A stretch of 64,000 nucleotides of DNA, taken from Paraburkholderia heleia NBRC 101817 (GTDB lineage: Bacteria; Pseudomonadota; Gammaproteobacteria; Burkholderiales; Burkholderiaceae). The notes under the pieces are model-generated. The model was given only the letters and a program-made list of their open reading frames with translations, had not been told where the DNA came from and ran no database searches. Made by a program: the position numbers and the translations under genes. Positions 10,371 to 19,625 of this stretch are shown in pieces. Every line of letters begins with the position of its first letter. Position 1 is the first letter of the stretch. The stretch covers positions 1 through 64,000 of the forward strand of contig NZ_BBJH01000026.1 of the NCBI RefSeq assembly GCF_000739775.1. The letters run 5' to 3'.

Positions 10371-12332
10371 TTAGCCCGCGTCGCCAAGCCGCTTGAGAAC
10401 GCGCATCAATTCGCCGAGCGACCATGCCTGGAACGGTGCGCCGCCGGGCTCGTGCGGCGCGTCGCCGTCGGCGACCTCGGAAACATGGTCGAGCCCGGCA
10501 CGGTCGAGATGCGCGAGCAGCGGCACGATGAACCGCTCGCGAGCCACCGCGCGCTGCGTCGCGTGATCGCCGTTCACATGCAGCCAGGCATCCACGAAGG
10601 GGCCGAGCAACCAGGGCCAGACAGTGCCCTGATGATAGGCGCCGTCGCGCTCCAGCACACCGCCCCGGTACTGCCCACGATACGCGCGGTCCGACGGTGC
10701 GAGCGTGCGCAGCCCCATGGGCGTGAGCAGATTGGCCTCGACCTGGGCGACGACCGGGCGCGCCGCATTGCCTTCGAGCAGCGCGAACGGCAGACCGCCT
10801 GCCGCGAAGATCTGGTTCGGCCGAATCGAGCGATCGGCCGTGCCCTCCACATGATCGACGTCGACCACGTCGAAGAGCGCGCCCGTCGACGGATCGACAA
10901 AGCGCCCGGCAAACGAGGCGCTGGCGCGCGCTTCGAGTTCGCGCCAGCGCGTATCCCATGCCGCGGCAATGCGCAGCGCATTGATCCACAGCGCCTGAAT
11001 TTCGACCGGCTTGCCAATGCGCGGCGTGACCACCCAGTCCCCCGCCTTCGCATCCATCCAGGTGAGCTGCACGCCCGGCACGCCCGCTCGCAGCAGCGCG
11101 TCGCGCGGATCGGCTGCGATCCCGTAGCGCGTGCCGCGCGCATAGCCTTCGAGGATGGCGTCGACGGCGCATTGCAGCGCGTGCCGGGCTTCGCGCGGCA
11201 CGTTCGCAGCGGCGAAGTAGTCGTGCACCGCCACGACGAACCACAGCGATGCATCGACGGAGTTGTATTCGGGCTCGCCGCCCGCATCGGGAAAGCGATT
11301 CGGCAGCATGCCCTCTGAAACGGTCGCCGCCCATTCGAGCAGGATCGTGCCGGCCTCCTCATAGCGCCCGTTCGCGAGCAGCAGGCCACGCATGGCGATG
11401 AACGTGTCGCGGCCCCAGTCGGTGAACCACGGATAGCCCGCGACGATCGTGCGGCCGTCGCCGCGCGCGACGACATAGGCGCTGGCTGAATGCTGCAGGC
11501 GCGAGCCGGGCGCCGCGCGGCGCACTTCTTCGAAGCCGGCGAGCCGTTGCGCGCGGCTCAGCGCGCTTTCTCCGCTGTCGAATGAGGCATCGGGTACGCC
11601 CGACGATGATTGCGCGCGCAACAGCATTACAGCGTCGCCCTTGCGCAAATCGAATGTGAACACGCCTGGCGTCGCGAGATCCTCGATGCAGTCGAGGCCG
11701 CGCTCGCGCTCGCGCGTGTAGCAGAAGTTGCGGTACCAGTCCGGCGCGTGCGTATAGCCGCCGTTCGCGTGCGCGACGATGGCGGGCAGATCGCCGTACG
11801 GTTGCCAGCGTACGTGCTCGCCGTCGATCCGGGCGTTGAAATCGAATGCCGCGTTCTCGTGATGCAGCCCGTGATAGTCGCGGCCCGAAATCAACGGGCG
11901 GACTTTCAGCACGGCTTCGCCAGTGCCGGACACTCCGTCGAGCCGCCAGCGCAGCACGGTCTCGCGGGTCGCCCTGGCCACGAACACTTCTGCCGTGAGC
12001 ACGGCGCCGCCTTCCAGCCGGTAGCGCCACGTCGGCCACGGCGATGTGTCGAAGCTTGCGATGCGCTCCGACGTGTCGGGATAGAGCAGATCGGGGGCGT
12101 AGCGCTGCATCGTCAGTGCCGTCTTGCGCTCCCCGTCCTCGAGCCAGGCTTCGATGCCGTTGACGAGCACCACGCGGTTCGTGGGCGGCTGCCTGGCCGT
12201 GAGCAGCAGCGCATGATAGCGGCGCGTGCGCGCGGTGCCGACCGTGCCGGACGCGAATCCGCCAGCGCCGTCCACCTGGAGCCATTCGTCGTCGAGGCGC
12301 TGCGCATCGACGGGGCTATCAAGACGCGTCAT
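10371..12332 (-). CDS. Amylo-alpha-1,6-glucosidase (GH133 glycogen-debranching type)
   Basis: Product of 653 residues. The N-terminal debranching-enzyme domain (about 15-235, opening WLQVDGAGGFASGTV) is followed by an (alpha/alpha)6 catalytic domain (about 285-645), with the family hallmarks GYPWFTDWGRDTFIAMRG near residue 300, MLPNRFPD and YNSVDASLWFV. Members hydrolyse alpha-1,6 branch points, removing the glucose left at glycogen stubs. There is no signal peptide, so it is cytoplasmic. The ATG at 12332 has AGGA about eight bases upstream. It is the first gene of a leftward pair with the GH63-like glucosidase, which suggests a joint glycogen or alpha-glucan turnover function. Glycogen synthesis or phosphorylase genes are not in view. 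Confidence 0.85.
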   Translation of the reverse strand: MTRLDSPVDAQRLDDEWLQVDGAGGFASGTVGTARTRRYHALLLTARQPPTNRVVLVNGIEAWLEDGERKTALTMQRYAPDLLYPDTSERIASFDTSPWPTWRYRLEGGAVLTAEVFVARATRETVLRWRLDGVSGTGEAVLKVRPLISGRDYHGLHHENAAFDFNARIDGEHVRWQPYGDLPAIVAHANGGYTHAPDWYRNFCYTRERERGLDCIEDLATPGVFTFDLRKGDAVMLLRAQSSSGVPDASFDSGESALSRAQRLAGFEEVRRAAPGSRLQHSASAYVVARGDGRTIVAGYPWFTDWGRDTFIAMRGLLLANGRYEEAGTILLEWAATVSEGMLPNRFPDAGGEPEYNSVDASLWFVVAVHDYFAAANVPREARHALQCAVDAILEGYARGTRYGIAADPRDALLRAGVPGVQLTWMDAKAGDWVVTPRIGKPVEIQALWINALRIAAAWDTRWRELEARASASFAGRFVDPSTGALFDVVDVDHVEGTADRSIRPNQIFAAGGLPFALLEGNAARPVVAQVEANLLTPMGLRTLAPSDRAYRGQYRGGVLERDGAYHQGTVWPWLLGPFVDAWLHVNGDHATQRAVARERFIVPLLAHLDRAGLDHVSEVADGDAPHEPGGAPFQAWSLGELMRVLKRLGDAG

Positions 12333-12640
12333 CGGTTGTCCTGCTCTCGTGGATCACCTGCGCAACGATACTACCGTCGGCGTGCCACAGCCGGAAAGCG
12401 AATCGAAAGACGAACCGCCAACATCCGCCAGCATCGGGCAAACAGGTCGTGCGCAAATTGGCGGGTGCCGCGCGCACTAGCGACTATTATGGATTCACGC
12501 ATCACGCGCCGCGCGCGAACTCGAAAGCGGCGGCTATGCCATTGCCAAAAGGAATCAGGGGTAGGAGTGCGCGGCGGCATAGGGGCCGATGCCGCGGCTT
12601 GCAGCGCTGTCTCGAGGCCTCACTGGAAGGAGACAACGCA
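12333..12640. promoter_or_regulatory. Divergent intergenic region between debranching enzyme and tannase-family gene
   Basis: About 310 bases separating two divergent genes, so both promoters should lie here. A hairpin with seven-base arms (GCGGCAT/ATGCCGC, 12574-12595) sits in the probable 5' leader of the esterase gene. An AAGGAG ribosome site precedes ATG 12641. No convincing -35/-10 pair or operator was identified. Confidence 0.45.
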
Positions 12641-14404
12641 ATGAACTCGAACGGCGGGCTGTGGCGCGCGTGGAGGCTCGTACCTTCGCGAGCGGGTGCG
12701 TTCTGCGTGCTGGTGCTGTGCGCCATCTGGAGCCTCGGCACGTATGCGCAACCGGTAGCGGACTCGTGCCGCGACGCGGCCTGCGGACCGCACGGGACGC
12801 CGCCGCCGTCAAAAACGGGTTGCCCGCAATTGATCGGGCTGACCGTTGCGGCCCGCAAGATCGACCTGCCGACCACCGGCGCCGTCGTCACGTCCGCAAC
12901 GCAGATGGCGGCAAGCGGCAGCGGAGCGACCGCCACCGGTTCGTACTGTCTCGTAGCGGGCGCGATCCATCCGGTCGATCCGTCCGCGCCGGACATCCTC
13001 TTCGACATCGCATTGCCTGACCGGTGGAACGGCAAGGTCCTGATGCTCGGCGGCGGCGGTTTCGACGGCTCGATTCCCGCCGTGACCGGCAACGTGCCGA
13101 GCGCGCCGCCCAATCTGCCGGGACCGCTGTCGCGCGGTTACGCGGTGTTCGCGAGCGATTCCGGGCACGAAGCAACCAACGGCGCAGTGAACGGCGCGTT
13201 TTCCGTCAACGCCGAAGCGTACGACAACTTCATGGGCGCTGCGCTGAAGAAAACGCACGACGCCGCACTCGTGATCGTCAAGGCCCATTACGGCGTGCAT
13301 CCGTTCAAGGCGTATTTCGCGGGCGGCTCGACTGGCGGGCGCGAGGCGCTGACCGTCGCGCAGCGCTGGCCGCGGGACTGGGACGGCGTGATCGCGTTCT
13401 ATCCCGCCTACGACTTCACGACGCTGAGCCTGCAGCAGTTGCGCGTGACCGAAGGCTTCGCGGCGCCAGGCGCGTATCCCGACACCGCGCAGCGCGCGCT
13501 GCTGCTCAAGGCGGTCATGCAGGCATGCGACGGGCTCGACGGTGTCGTCGACGGCCTGATCAGCAACGTGCAGGCGTGCAACGCGACGTTCAACCCGGCA
13601 ACCGCCAGTGTCGACGGCGCGCCCCTGCGCTGCGCAGGCGGGGTGGCGCACGGCGACACGTGTCTTTCAGACCCGCAGATCGCGGCGCTCAACACCATGA
13701 ATACGCCGCTCGTGTTTGCGTACCCGCTCGAAAGCGGCGAAACGCAGTATCCGGGCTACAACGTGTATGGCGCCGATCTCGGCGTGGGCAGCAACTCGCC
13801 GCTCGAGCCGACCGTCACGACGCTCGCATTGGGCACGACGCAGCCGTCGTATCCGCTGCAGAGCACCGCGATGTTCGACGGGCAGATCGCCGACGAGTTC
13901 GTCCGCTACACGGTCATCGACAACCCGAACTTCGACTCGCTCACGTTCAATCCCGCGCTCGCGGGTCAATCGTCGGGGCGCATCAGCATGCTCTCGGGAC
14001 TCGACGCGACCGACGCGAACCTCACGCGTTTCATGCGGCGCGGCGGCAAGCTGCTGATGGCGCACGGCACGGTGGACCAGACCGTCAGCACGCGGGCGAC
14101 CGAGGTCTACTTCCAGCGCATGCAGCTGGCGATGGGTTTCGGCGCCGTGGCGTCGTTCGTGCGCTTCTATGAGATTCCGGGGCTTCAGCACGCCGTCGGC
14201 ACCGAGTTCAACGCGTCGTGGGATTCGCTCACGGCACTGGAAAACTGGGTCGAGCACGGCACGCCGCCAGCGCACCAGGTCGTCACCGACACCGCGGGCG
14301 TACCGGGCCGCACAAGGCCGCTGTGCCAGTATCCCGCATGGCCCAGCTATAACGGCGCGGGCGACGTGAACAGCGCGAAGTCGTTTACGTGCGTGCAGGG
14401 TTAG
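12641..14404 (+). CDS. Tannase/feruloyl-esterase family secreted hydrolase
   Basis: Product of 587 residues. A signal peptide (about residues 1-38, WRLVPSRAGAFCVLVLCAIWSLGTYAQP) exports it. The alpha/beta-hydrolase core carries the family nucleophile in GGSTGGREAL (Ser230), Asp479 in HGTVDQTVS and His517 in PGLQHAVG. Tannase-family enzymes release gallic or hydroxycinnamic acids from esters of plant polyphenols. In the classic C-S-D-H-C arrangement a Cys precedes the Ser and another follows the His, making a disulfide between neighbouring catalytic residues; here both are replaced (Gly229 and Ala518). The start at 12641 is set by GGAG and the signal peptide, not by the earlier in-frame ATG at 12449. 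It overlaps the convergent LacI gene by four bases. A ferulate pathway lies about 20 kb away. Confidence 0.8.
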   Translation: MNSNGGLWRAWRLVPSRAGAFCVLVLCAIWSLGTYAQPVADSCRDAACGPHGTPPPSKTGCPQLIGLTVAARKIDLPTTGAVVTSATQMAASGSGATATGSYCLVAGAIHPVDPSAPDILFDIALPDRWNGKVLMLGGGGFDGSIPAVTGNVPSAPPNLPGPLSRGYAVFASDSGHEATNGAVNGAFSVNAEAYDNFMGAALKKTHDAALVIVKAHYGVHPFKAYFAGGSTGGREALTVAQRWPRDWDGVIAFYPAYDFTTLSLQQLRVTEGFAAPGAYPDTAQRALLLKAVMQACDGLDGVVDGLISNVQACNATFNPATASVDGAPLRCAGGVAHGDTCLSDPQIAALNTMNTPLVFAYPLESGETQYPGYNVYGADLGVGSNSPLEPTVTTLALGTTQPSYPLQSTAMFDGQIADEFVRYTVIDNPNFDSLTFNPALAGQSSGRISMLSGLDATDANLTRFMRRGGKLLMAHGTVDQTVSTRATEVYFQRMQLAMGFGAVASFVRFYEIPGLQHAVGTEFNASWDSLTALENWVEHGTPPAHQVVTDTAGVPGRTRPLCQYPAWPSYNGAGDVNSAKSFTCVQG

Positions 14405-15429
14405 CGCAGGTCAGGCCGCCCGTGCCGCCGATAGTGGATCTGCGCGGGCACCTGAATGGACTCGGGCGCGCCTTCGCCTTCGAGCAGCGAAAATACGCAC
14501 CGCAGGCTATGTTCGGCGAGTTGGCCGCTGTCCTGCACGATGGCGTCGATGCGAAGCGGCAGGCAGTCGAGCAGTTGATGATCGTCGAAGGTCATCACGC
14601 GGCCCGGCGCCTGCGTGAGCTGATGCGCTTCGTTCACGAATTCCAGCAAGCCTTCGAGCAACGTGATCGAACCGGCGAACAGCGCCTCGGGATAGCGCTC
14701 ATGCGCCTCGAACCAGGCCTTCATCAGCGCATAACCCGACTCTCTCTGGTAGTCGCGCTGAAACACCCAGCCGGCCTGCTCCGCAATGCCGTGCCGCTCG
14801 AGCGCGAGCCGATAGCCCGCGAGGCGGTCGCGGCTCGGCGAGAGTTCCGGCTGGCCGCCGAAGAACACCACTTCCCGCGCGCCTTGCTCGATCGTCTCGC
14901 CGACCAACGCAGCCACCGTTTCTGCGGCGTCGGTAATCACATAGGGAATCGCGCTCGTCGCCACGCGCCGGTCGGCGAACACGATCGGCAAACGCTTGAC
15001 CCACTTGTCGTAGCGCGGTGCATCGGCGGTGCACGGCACGACCACCACGCCGTCCACCTGCTGCGCGACCAGATGCGCGATGCCTTCGGTCTCGCGCACC
15101 GGGTCTTCGTCGCTCGTCACGATCACGAGCTGATAGCGGTAGCGCTCGCGGCATTGCCATTCCATGGCCTGGGCAAGCGCGGCGTGCGCCGAGTTGGTCA
15201 GATCGGGGATCACGAGGCCGATCGTGTTGCTGCGCCGCGAGCGCAGCGCGCGCGCCGACTGCGACGGCGTGAAATGATGGTCCCTCGCCACCTGCAGCAC
15301 GCGCTCGACCGTCGCCGCCGATATGCGGTAGCGCTCGGCATTGCCGTTAAGCACCATGCTGGCCGTGGTGCGCGAAACTTCCGCGAGGCGGGCAATGTCG
15401 TCGATAGTCAGACGCTCGAACTGGGACAC
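14401..15429 (-). CDS. LacI-family repressor at the end of the ribose operon
   Basis: Product of about 342 residues from GTG 15429, which is preceded by AGGA. The in-frame ATG at 15510 would add 27 residues with no match to the family and would start before the HTH in an unusual way. The helix-turn-helix is at the N terminus (TIDDIARLAEVSRTTASMVLNG), followed by the hinge and a periplasmic-binding-protein-like sensor domain (IGLVIPDLTNSAHAALAQAME, VVFFGGQPELSPSRDRLAGYR). LacI regulators next to rbs genes usually respond to ribose, so this is probably the RbsR of the operon. A strong terminator (15524-15546) lies between it and rbsB, so it may be expressed by readthrough or from its own promoter. 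Its 3' end overlaps the tannase gene by four bases. Confidence 0.8.
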   Translation of the reverse strand: MSQFERLTIDDIARLAEVSRTTASMVLNGNAERYRISAATVERVLQVARDHHFTPSQSARALRSRRSNTIGLVIPDLTNSAHAALAQAMEWQCRERYRYQLVIVTSDEDPVRETEGIAHLVAQQVDGVVVVPCTADAPRYDKWVKRLPIVFADRRVATSAIPYVITDAAETVAALVGETIEQGAREVVFFGGQPELSPSRDRLAGYRLALERHGIAEQAGWVFQRDYQRESGYALMKAWFEAHERYPEALFAGSITLLEGLLEFVNEAHQLTQAPGRVMTFDDHQLLDCLPLRIDAIVQDSGQLAEHSLRCVFSLLEGEGAPESIQVPAQIHYRRHGRPDLR

Positions 15430-15523
15430 GCGGCGTTCCTGCTGGATGTAGGTTGGGGATCGGGTGAACGCGAGGCGAAGCGCCGGCGATGCGGCGGTGA
15501 GCGAGGGCAAGCCCCAAAACGAA

Positions 15524-15546
15524 GCGCCCCGTATGGCACGGGGCGC
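15524..15546 (-). terminator. Strong Rho-independent terminator after rbsB
   Basis: A perfect nine-base-pair GC-rich stem (GCGCCCCGT/ACGGGGCGC) with a five-base loop. On the minus strand it is followed by TTCGTTTT. It lies 80 bases after the rbsB stop and before the LacI gene, so it should insulate the transport operon from the regulator gene. Confidence 0.85.
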
Positions 15547-15625
15547 GCAGTCGCTCTCAAGCGCGCGCGTACGCGAAAACCTTCGCGTCCGATGGTACTA
15601 CGCTCGCGCGCGCCTGAAAACGTGC

Positions 15626-16600
15626 TTACTGCTTGTACAGGTTCAGCGGCACCGGGATGAACTTGTCGACCGGCTGGCCGTCGACCACCTTCTTCGCGGC
15701 CTGCACGCCATACTGGCCGATCAGTTCGGGCTGCTGCTGCACGGTCGCGGCCATCTGGCCGGCCTTGACCGCGGCGATTGCATCGTCGGTCGCGTCGAAG
15801 CCGACCACGGCCACGTTCTTCAGGCCCGCAGCCTGCAGCGCCTTCACCGCGCCCAGCGCCATTTCGTCGTTCTGCGCGAACACGCCCTGAATGTCCTTGT
15901 TGCTCTGGATGATGTTTTCCATCACCGAAAGACCCTTGGCGCGATCGAAGTCGGCCGGCTGCTTCGTGACGATCTTCAAACCGCCTTTTGCCGCGATTTC
16001 GTCGTCGAAGCCGGCGCCGCGCTCGTTGGCAGCCGACGAACCCGGAATGCCCTGCAGCTCGACGATGTTGCCCTTGCCGCCCAGCTTGTCGGCAAGGAAA
16101 GCGGCGGCCATCTTGCCGCCTGCCTTGTTGTCCGAAGCGATATGCGAGCTGACTTGCGCGCCGTTCACGCTGCGGTCGAGCGAAATCACCTTGATGCCCT
16201 TGCTGGTCGCTTCCTTCACGACGTTGGCCACCGCTGAAGAATCGGTCGGGTTGATGAGGATGACGTTGACCTTCTTTTCGATCAGGTCTTCCACGCTCGC
16301 CTGCTGCTTCGCCGGATCGTTCTGCGCGTCGACGGTGATGAGCGTCACGCCGTCCTTCCTGGCCTCGTCTTCGGCGCCCTTCTTGAGCGAGACGAAGAAC
16401 GGATTGTTGAGCGTCGAGATCGACAGGCCGACCGTGACCGCGCCGCCCGAAGCCGGCGCCGCGGCCGAGGCGCCGCTCGCGCCGGCGTCGGCCGTGCTGC
16501 CCGGACCTTCCTTCGAGCAGGCCGCGAGGCCCAGCACGAGCGAACCGGCGACGAGCGCTGCCAGGAGTTTCGGGATGGACGGCGAGTTGTGCTTATGCAT
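15626..16600 (-). CDS. rbsB: Ribose ABC transporter substrate-binding protein RbsB (predicted lipoprotein)
   Basis: Product of 324 residues and the sugar receptor of the rbs transporter. The N terminus has a hydrophobic stretch and lipobox LAAC with Cys28, then an Ala/Ser/Gly linker to residue about 52. This implies membrane anchoring rather than a free periplasmic protein as in E. coli. The peripla_BP_4 domain follows, with hallmarks STLNNPFFVSLKKGA, VDAQNDPAKQ, INPTDSSAV, SLDRSV, HIASDN and FAQNDEMALGAVKAL. ATG 16600 has an excellent GAGGAGG site. It is the last transport gene of rbsKDACB and is followed by a terminator. A GC-rich hairpin precedes it in the rbsC-rbsB gap. Confidence 0.93.
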   Translation of the reverse strand: MHKHNSPSIPKLLAALVAGSLVLGLAACSKEGPGSTADAGASGASAAAPASGGAVTVGLSISTLNNPFFVSLKKGAEDEARKDGVTLITVDAQNDPAKQQASVEDLIEKKVNVILINPTDSSAVANVVKEATSKGIKVISLDRSVNGAQVSSHIASDNKAGGKMAAAFLADKLGGKGNIVELQGIPGSSAANERGAGFDDEIAAKGGLKIVTKQPADFDRAKGLSVMENIIQSNKDIQGVFAQNDEMALGAVKALQAAGLKNVAVVGFDATDDAIAAVKAGQMAATVQQQPELIGQYGVQAAKKVVDGQPVDKFIPVPLNLYKQ

Positions 16601-16669
16601 TGTCTTCCTCCTCGTTATATGTGGAGTGTGTGGAGATAAAAACCTCAGGATAACTACTGATACGGGACT

Positions 16670-16700
16670 GCCGCGCCGCGCGAATGGAACATGGCGCGGC
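16670..16700 (-). other. Intercistronic GC-rich hairpin between rbsC and rbsB
   Basis: Eight-base arms GCCGCGCC/GGCGCGGC around a 15-base loop, with no T-tract after it. It could protect one mRNA end and tune rbsC relative to rbsB rather than terminate. Confidence 0.5.
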
Positions 16701-16707
16701 TCGGGTA

Positions 16708-17667
16708 TTACGACGACTTCTTGTTGCCGCGATCGATCAGCACGGCGAACAGGATCACGATGCCCTTGATGACCTGCTGATAGAACGACGACACGTCGAG
16801 CAGGTTCAGGCCGTTGTTGAGCACGCCGATCAGGAGCGCGCCCACGAGCGTGCCGAAGATCCAGCCACGGCCGCCCGTGAGGCTCGTGCCGCCCAGCACG
16901 ACCGCCGCGATGGCATCGAGCTCGTAGCCCGTGCCCGCGGTCGGCTGCGCGGAGTTCAGTCGCGAGGTCAGCACCACGCCGGCGAGCGCCGACATGACGC
17001 CCGCGAGCGTGTACACCCACAGCTGGATGCGATCGACCTTTACGCCGGAGAGCTTCGCCGATTCGGCATTGCCGCCCGTTGCGTAGATATGGCGGCCGAA
17101 CACGGTCTTGCGCAGCAGAATCCAGAACACGCCGAACATCACGAGCATGAGCACGACGGGAATCGGCACGAGGCGTGCGACATAGCCGCCGCCGAGCAGC
17201 GAGAAAAAGTCGCTGTTGAAGCTGCTGATCGGGCTGCCGTTCGACACGACGAGCGCGAGACCGCGCAGCACTGTCATCGAACCGAGCGTGGCGATGAACG
17301 GCGCGACCTTGCCCTTGCTGATCACGAGACCGTTGGCGAAGCCCATCAAACCGCCAGCCACGAGGCCGGCGAGTGTCGCCACGATGGCGGGAGTGCCCGC
17401 GCTCAGCAGCGTCGCGATGATCACCGACGACAGCGCGAGCACGGAGCCCGCCGAGAGATCGATGCCGCCGAGCAGAATCACGAGCGTCATGCCGAACGCG
17501 ATCAGCGCGTTGATCGACGCCTGCCGCATCACGTTGAGCAGGTTGTCGAGCGTGAGGAAATCGCGGCTCACGATCGAGAGCGCCACGGAAATGATCAGGA
17601 GTGCCACGAAGGGTCCGAGCTTTTGCAGCGTCGCCCGGCTGCCGGGGGTGAGGGTCACTTGCGACAT
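16708..17667 (-). CDS. rbsC: Ribose ABC transporter permease RbsC
   Basis: Product of 319 residues with eight to ten hydrophobic segments, forming the inner-membrane channel of the ribose importer. It carries the BPD_transp_2 family features: LDNLLNVMRQASINALIAFGMT, GGIDLSAGSVLAL near residue 67, and ELDAIAAVVLGGTSLTGGRG near residue 250, the loop that docks with the ATPase. The length matches E. coli RbsC (321). It lies between rbsA (43 bases upstream) and rbsB, all leftward. Confidence 0.93.
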   Translation of the reverse strand: MSQVTLTPGSRATLQKLGPFVALLIISVALSIVSRDFLTLDNLLNVMRQASINALIAFGMTLVILLGGIDLSAGSVLALSSVIIATLLSAGTPAIVATLAGLVAGGLMGFANGLVISKGKVAPFIATLGSMTVLRGLALVVSNGSPISSFNSDFFSLLGGGYVARLVPIPVVLMLVMFGVFWILLRKTVFGRHIYATGGNAESAKLSGVKVDRIQLWVYTLAGVMSALAGVVLTSRLNSAQPTAGTGYELDAIAAVVLGGTSLTGGRGWIFGTLVGALLIGVLNNGLNLLDVSSFYQQVIKGIVILFAVLIDRGNKKSS

Positions 17668-17710
17668 GTCATGTCTCGCTAGTTTTCAGTGAATGAGTCG
17701 GCGCCTTCGC

Positions 17711-19216
17711 TCAGGCTGCGACAGCTTGCGTAGCCGCCTGACCGCCGGCTGCCGCGGTCATGATCCGTTCCTGGGTGGCCGTGTGCGCTTCGAAGATGCC
17801 GTTCTGGCGCCCCTGATGCATGACGAGAATACGGTCGCTCATGGCCAGCACTTCGGGCAGCTCGGACGACACCATCACGATGGCGACGCCCTGCTCCGCG
17901 AGCTGATTGATGATCGTGTAGATCTCGGCCTTGCCGCCCACGTCCACGCCGCGCGTGGGCTCGTCGAGCAGCAGCACCTTCGGCGGCTGCGCCAGCCACT
18001 TCGCGAACACGACTTTCTGCTGATTGCCGCCCGAGAGGGCCTTGACGTCCAGTTCGGCGTCGCGCGTACGCACACGCAACTGCTTGATGAGACCGTCGAC
18101 AGCGCTGCGCTCCGCGCGCTCGTTGACGAAGCCGAGGGTGGCATACTGGTCCAGATGCACGAGCGTCGCGTTTTCGCGCACCGACATGCCGAGCACGAGC
18201 CCCTGACGCTTGCGGTCTTCCGTGACGAAGCCGATACCCGCCGCAATCGCGCCAGACGCGTCGCGCGCCTCGAACGGCTTGCCGTCGAGCATGACGGTGC
18301 CCGCAGTCTTGCGGTTCGCGCCGAACAGCGTGCGCAGAATCTCGCTGCGGCCTGCTCCCATCAGTCCGGCGATACCGAGCACCTCGCCCGCGCGCACGTC
18401 GAACGTAACGCCTTCGATATGGCCGTCGTCCGCAAGCCCCGCCACGCTCATGCGGATGTCGCCCGGCACATGGCTGCGTTTCGGGAAACGCTCGCCAATC
18501 TCGCGGCCCACCATCAGGCGCACGATCTCGTCGAAACCGGTCTCGCCAATCGCGCGCTCGCCGACGAAATGGCCATCGCGCAGCACGCTGATCTTGTCGC
18601 ACACACGGAATATCTCTTCCATGCGGTGCGAAACGTAGACGATCGCCACGCCGCCCGCCTTGAGCGACTGCATGATCGCGAAGAGCGTTTCGATCTCGCG
18701 GTCCGTGAGCGCCGCGGTCGGCTCGTCCATCACAAGGACTTGTGCATTCAGCGACAGCGCCTTGGCGATTTCCACGAGCTGCTGCTGCCCGATGGAGAGC
18801 AGCCCCGCCTCGGTCTGCGGATCGATACGCTGCGCACCGACCTTGTCGAGCCATTTGCGCGCCTCTTTGCGCATCGTCGCGGTATCGACCATGCCGAAGC
18901 GGCTCGGCTCGCGGCCAAGGAAAAGATTCTCCATCACCGTCAACTGCGGGATGAGGTTCAATTCCTGGTGAATGATGGCAATGCCCGCGCGTTCGGCCTC
19001 GACGGTGCTGCGGATCTGCATCGCGCGCCCATCCACGAGGATTTCGCCTGCATCGGCCTGGTACACACCGCTCAGGATCTTCATGAGCGTCGATTTGCCC
19101 GCGCCGTTTTCGCCCATCAACGCGTGGATCTCGCCCGCCTCAATGCGGAAATCGACGCCTTCGAGCACCCGAACCGGACCGAACGCCTTGCCGATCCCCT
19201 GCATCATCACTTGCAT
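17711..19216 (-). CDS. rbsA: Ribose ABC transporter ATP-binding protein RbsA
   Basis: Product of 501 residues with two fused ABC domains, typical of sugar importers of the CUT2 class. The first half has Walker A GENGAGKST (about 36-44), signature LSIGQQQLVEIAKAL and Walker B VLVMDEPTAAL. The second half has the degenerate P-loop GLMGAGRSE and signature LSGGNQQKVVFAKWL with Walker B LLLDEPTRGVD. It powers ribose uptake through RbsC. It is ten bases downstream of rbsD. Confidence 0.95.
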   Translation of the reverse strand: MQVMMQGIGKAFGPVRVLEGVDFRIEAGEIHALMGENGAGKSTLMKILSGVYQADAGEILVDGRAMQIRSTVEAERAGIAIIHQELNLIPQLTVMENLFLGREPSRFGMVDTATMRKEARKWLDKVGAQRIDPQTEAGLLSIGQQQLVEIAKALSLNAQVLVMDEPTAALTDREIETLFAIMQSLKAGGVAIVYVSHRMEEIFRVCDKISVLRDGHFVGERAIGETGFDEIVRLMVGREIGERFPKRSHVPGDIRMSVAGLADDGHIEGVTFDVRAGEVLGIAGLMGAGRSEILRTLFGANRKTAGTVMLDGKPFEARDASGAIAAGIGFVTEDRKRQGLVLGMSVRENATLVHLDQYATLGFVNERAERSAVDGLIKQLRVRTRDAELDVKALSGGNQQKVVFAKWLAQPPKVLLLDEPTRGVDVGGKAEIYTIINQLAEQGVAIVMVSSELPEVLAMSDRILVMHQGRQNGIFEAHTATQERIMTAAAGGQAATQAVAA

Positions 19217-19226
19217 CCTGGACCTC

Positions 19227-19625
19227 TCAGAAGATCACGCCCGAATGCAAGATCACATTCGCGTAGGGGCGGCATTCGCCGGTGCGGATCACCGCCTTCG
19301 CCTCGCGGCAGCGGCGCTTGAATTCTTCGTGCGGCACGTTTTCCACCGCGATGTGCGCGGCGGCCATATCGCGGCTGCGTGCCGCCACGGCCGCGTTGTG
19401 CGTTTGCGCCTCGCTCGCGAACACCGCGCGCTCGGCCTTGAAGTCGGCGAGCACGCTGTCGAGCACGGCGAAGAAGTCGGGCACACCCAGCGCGAGCGCA
19501 ACGTCGATGCATTCCACGCCGTCGGGAACCGGCAGCCCGCAGTCGGCGATCACGAGGCTGTCCGTGTGGCCCATGCGGGCCAGCACGCGTGCGATGTCGC
19601 GATTCAGATGTCCGTGTCTTTTCAC
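19227..19625 (-). CDS. rbsD: D-ribose pyranase RbsD
   Basis: Product of 132 residues. It interconverts beta-pyranose and furanose forms of ribose so that the kinase gets its substrate. The family N terminus HGHLNRDIARVLARMGHTDSLVIADCGLP includes the catalytic His20. The conserved C terminus ECRPYANVILHSGV is also present. It overlaps the upstream rbsK gene by four bases (ATGA), which implies translational coupling. Confidence 0.95.
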   Translation of the reverse strand: MKRHGHLNRDIARVLARMGHTDSLVIADCGLPVPDGVECIDVALALGVPDFFAVLDSVLADFKAERAVFASEAQTHNAAVAARSRDMAAAHIAVENVPHEEFKRRCREAKAVIRTGECRPYANVILHSGVIF

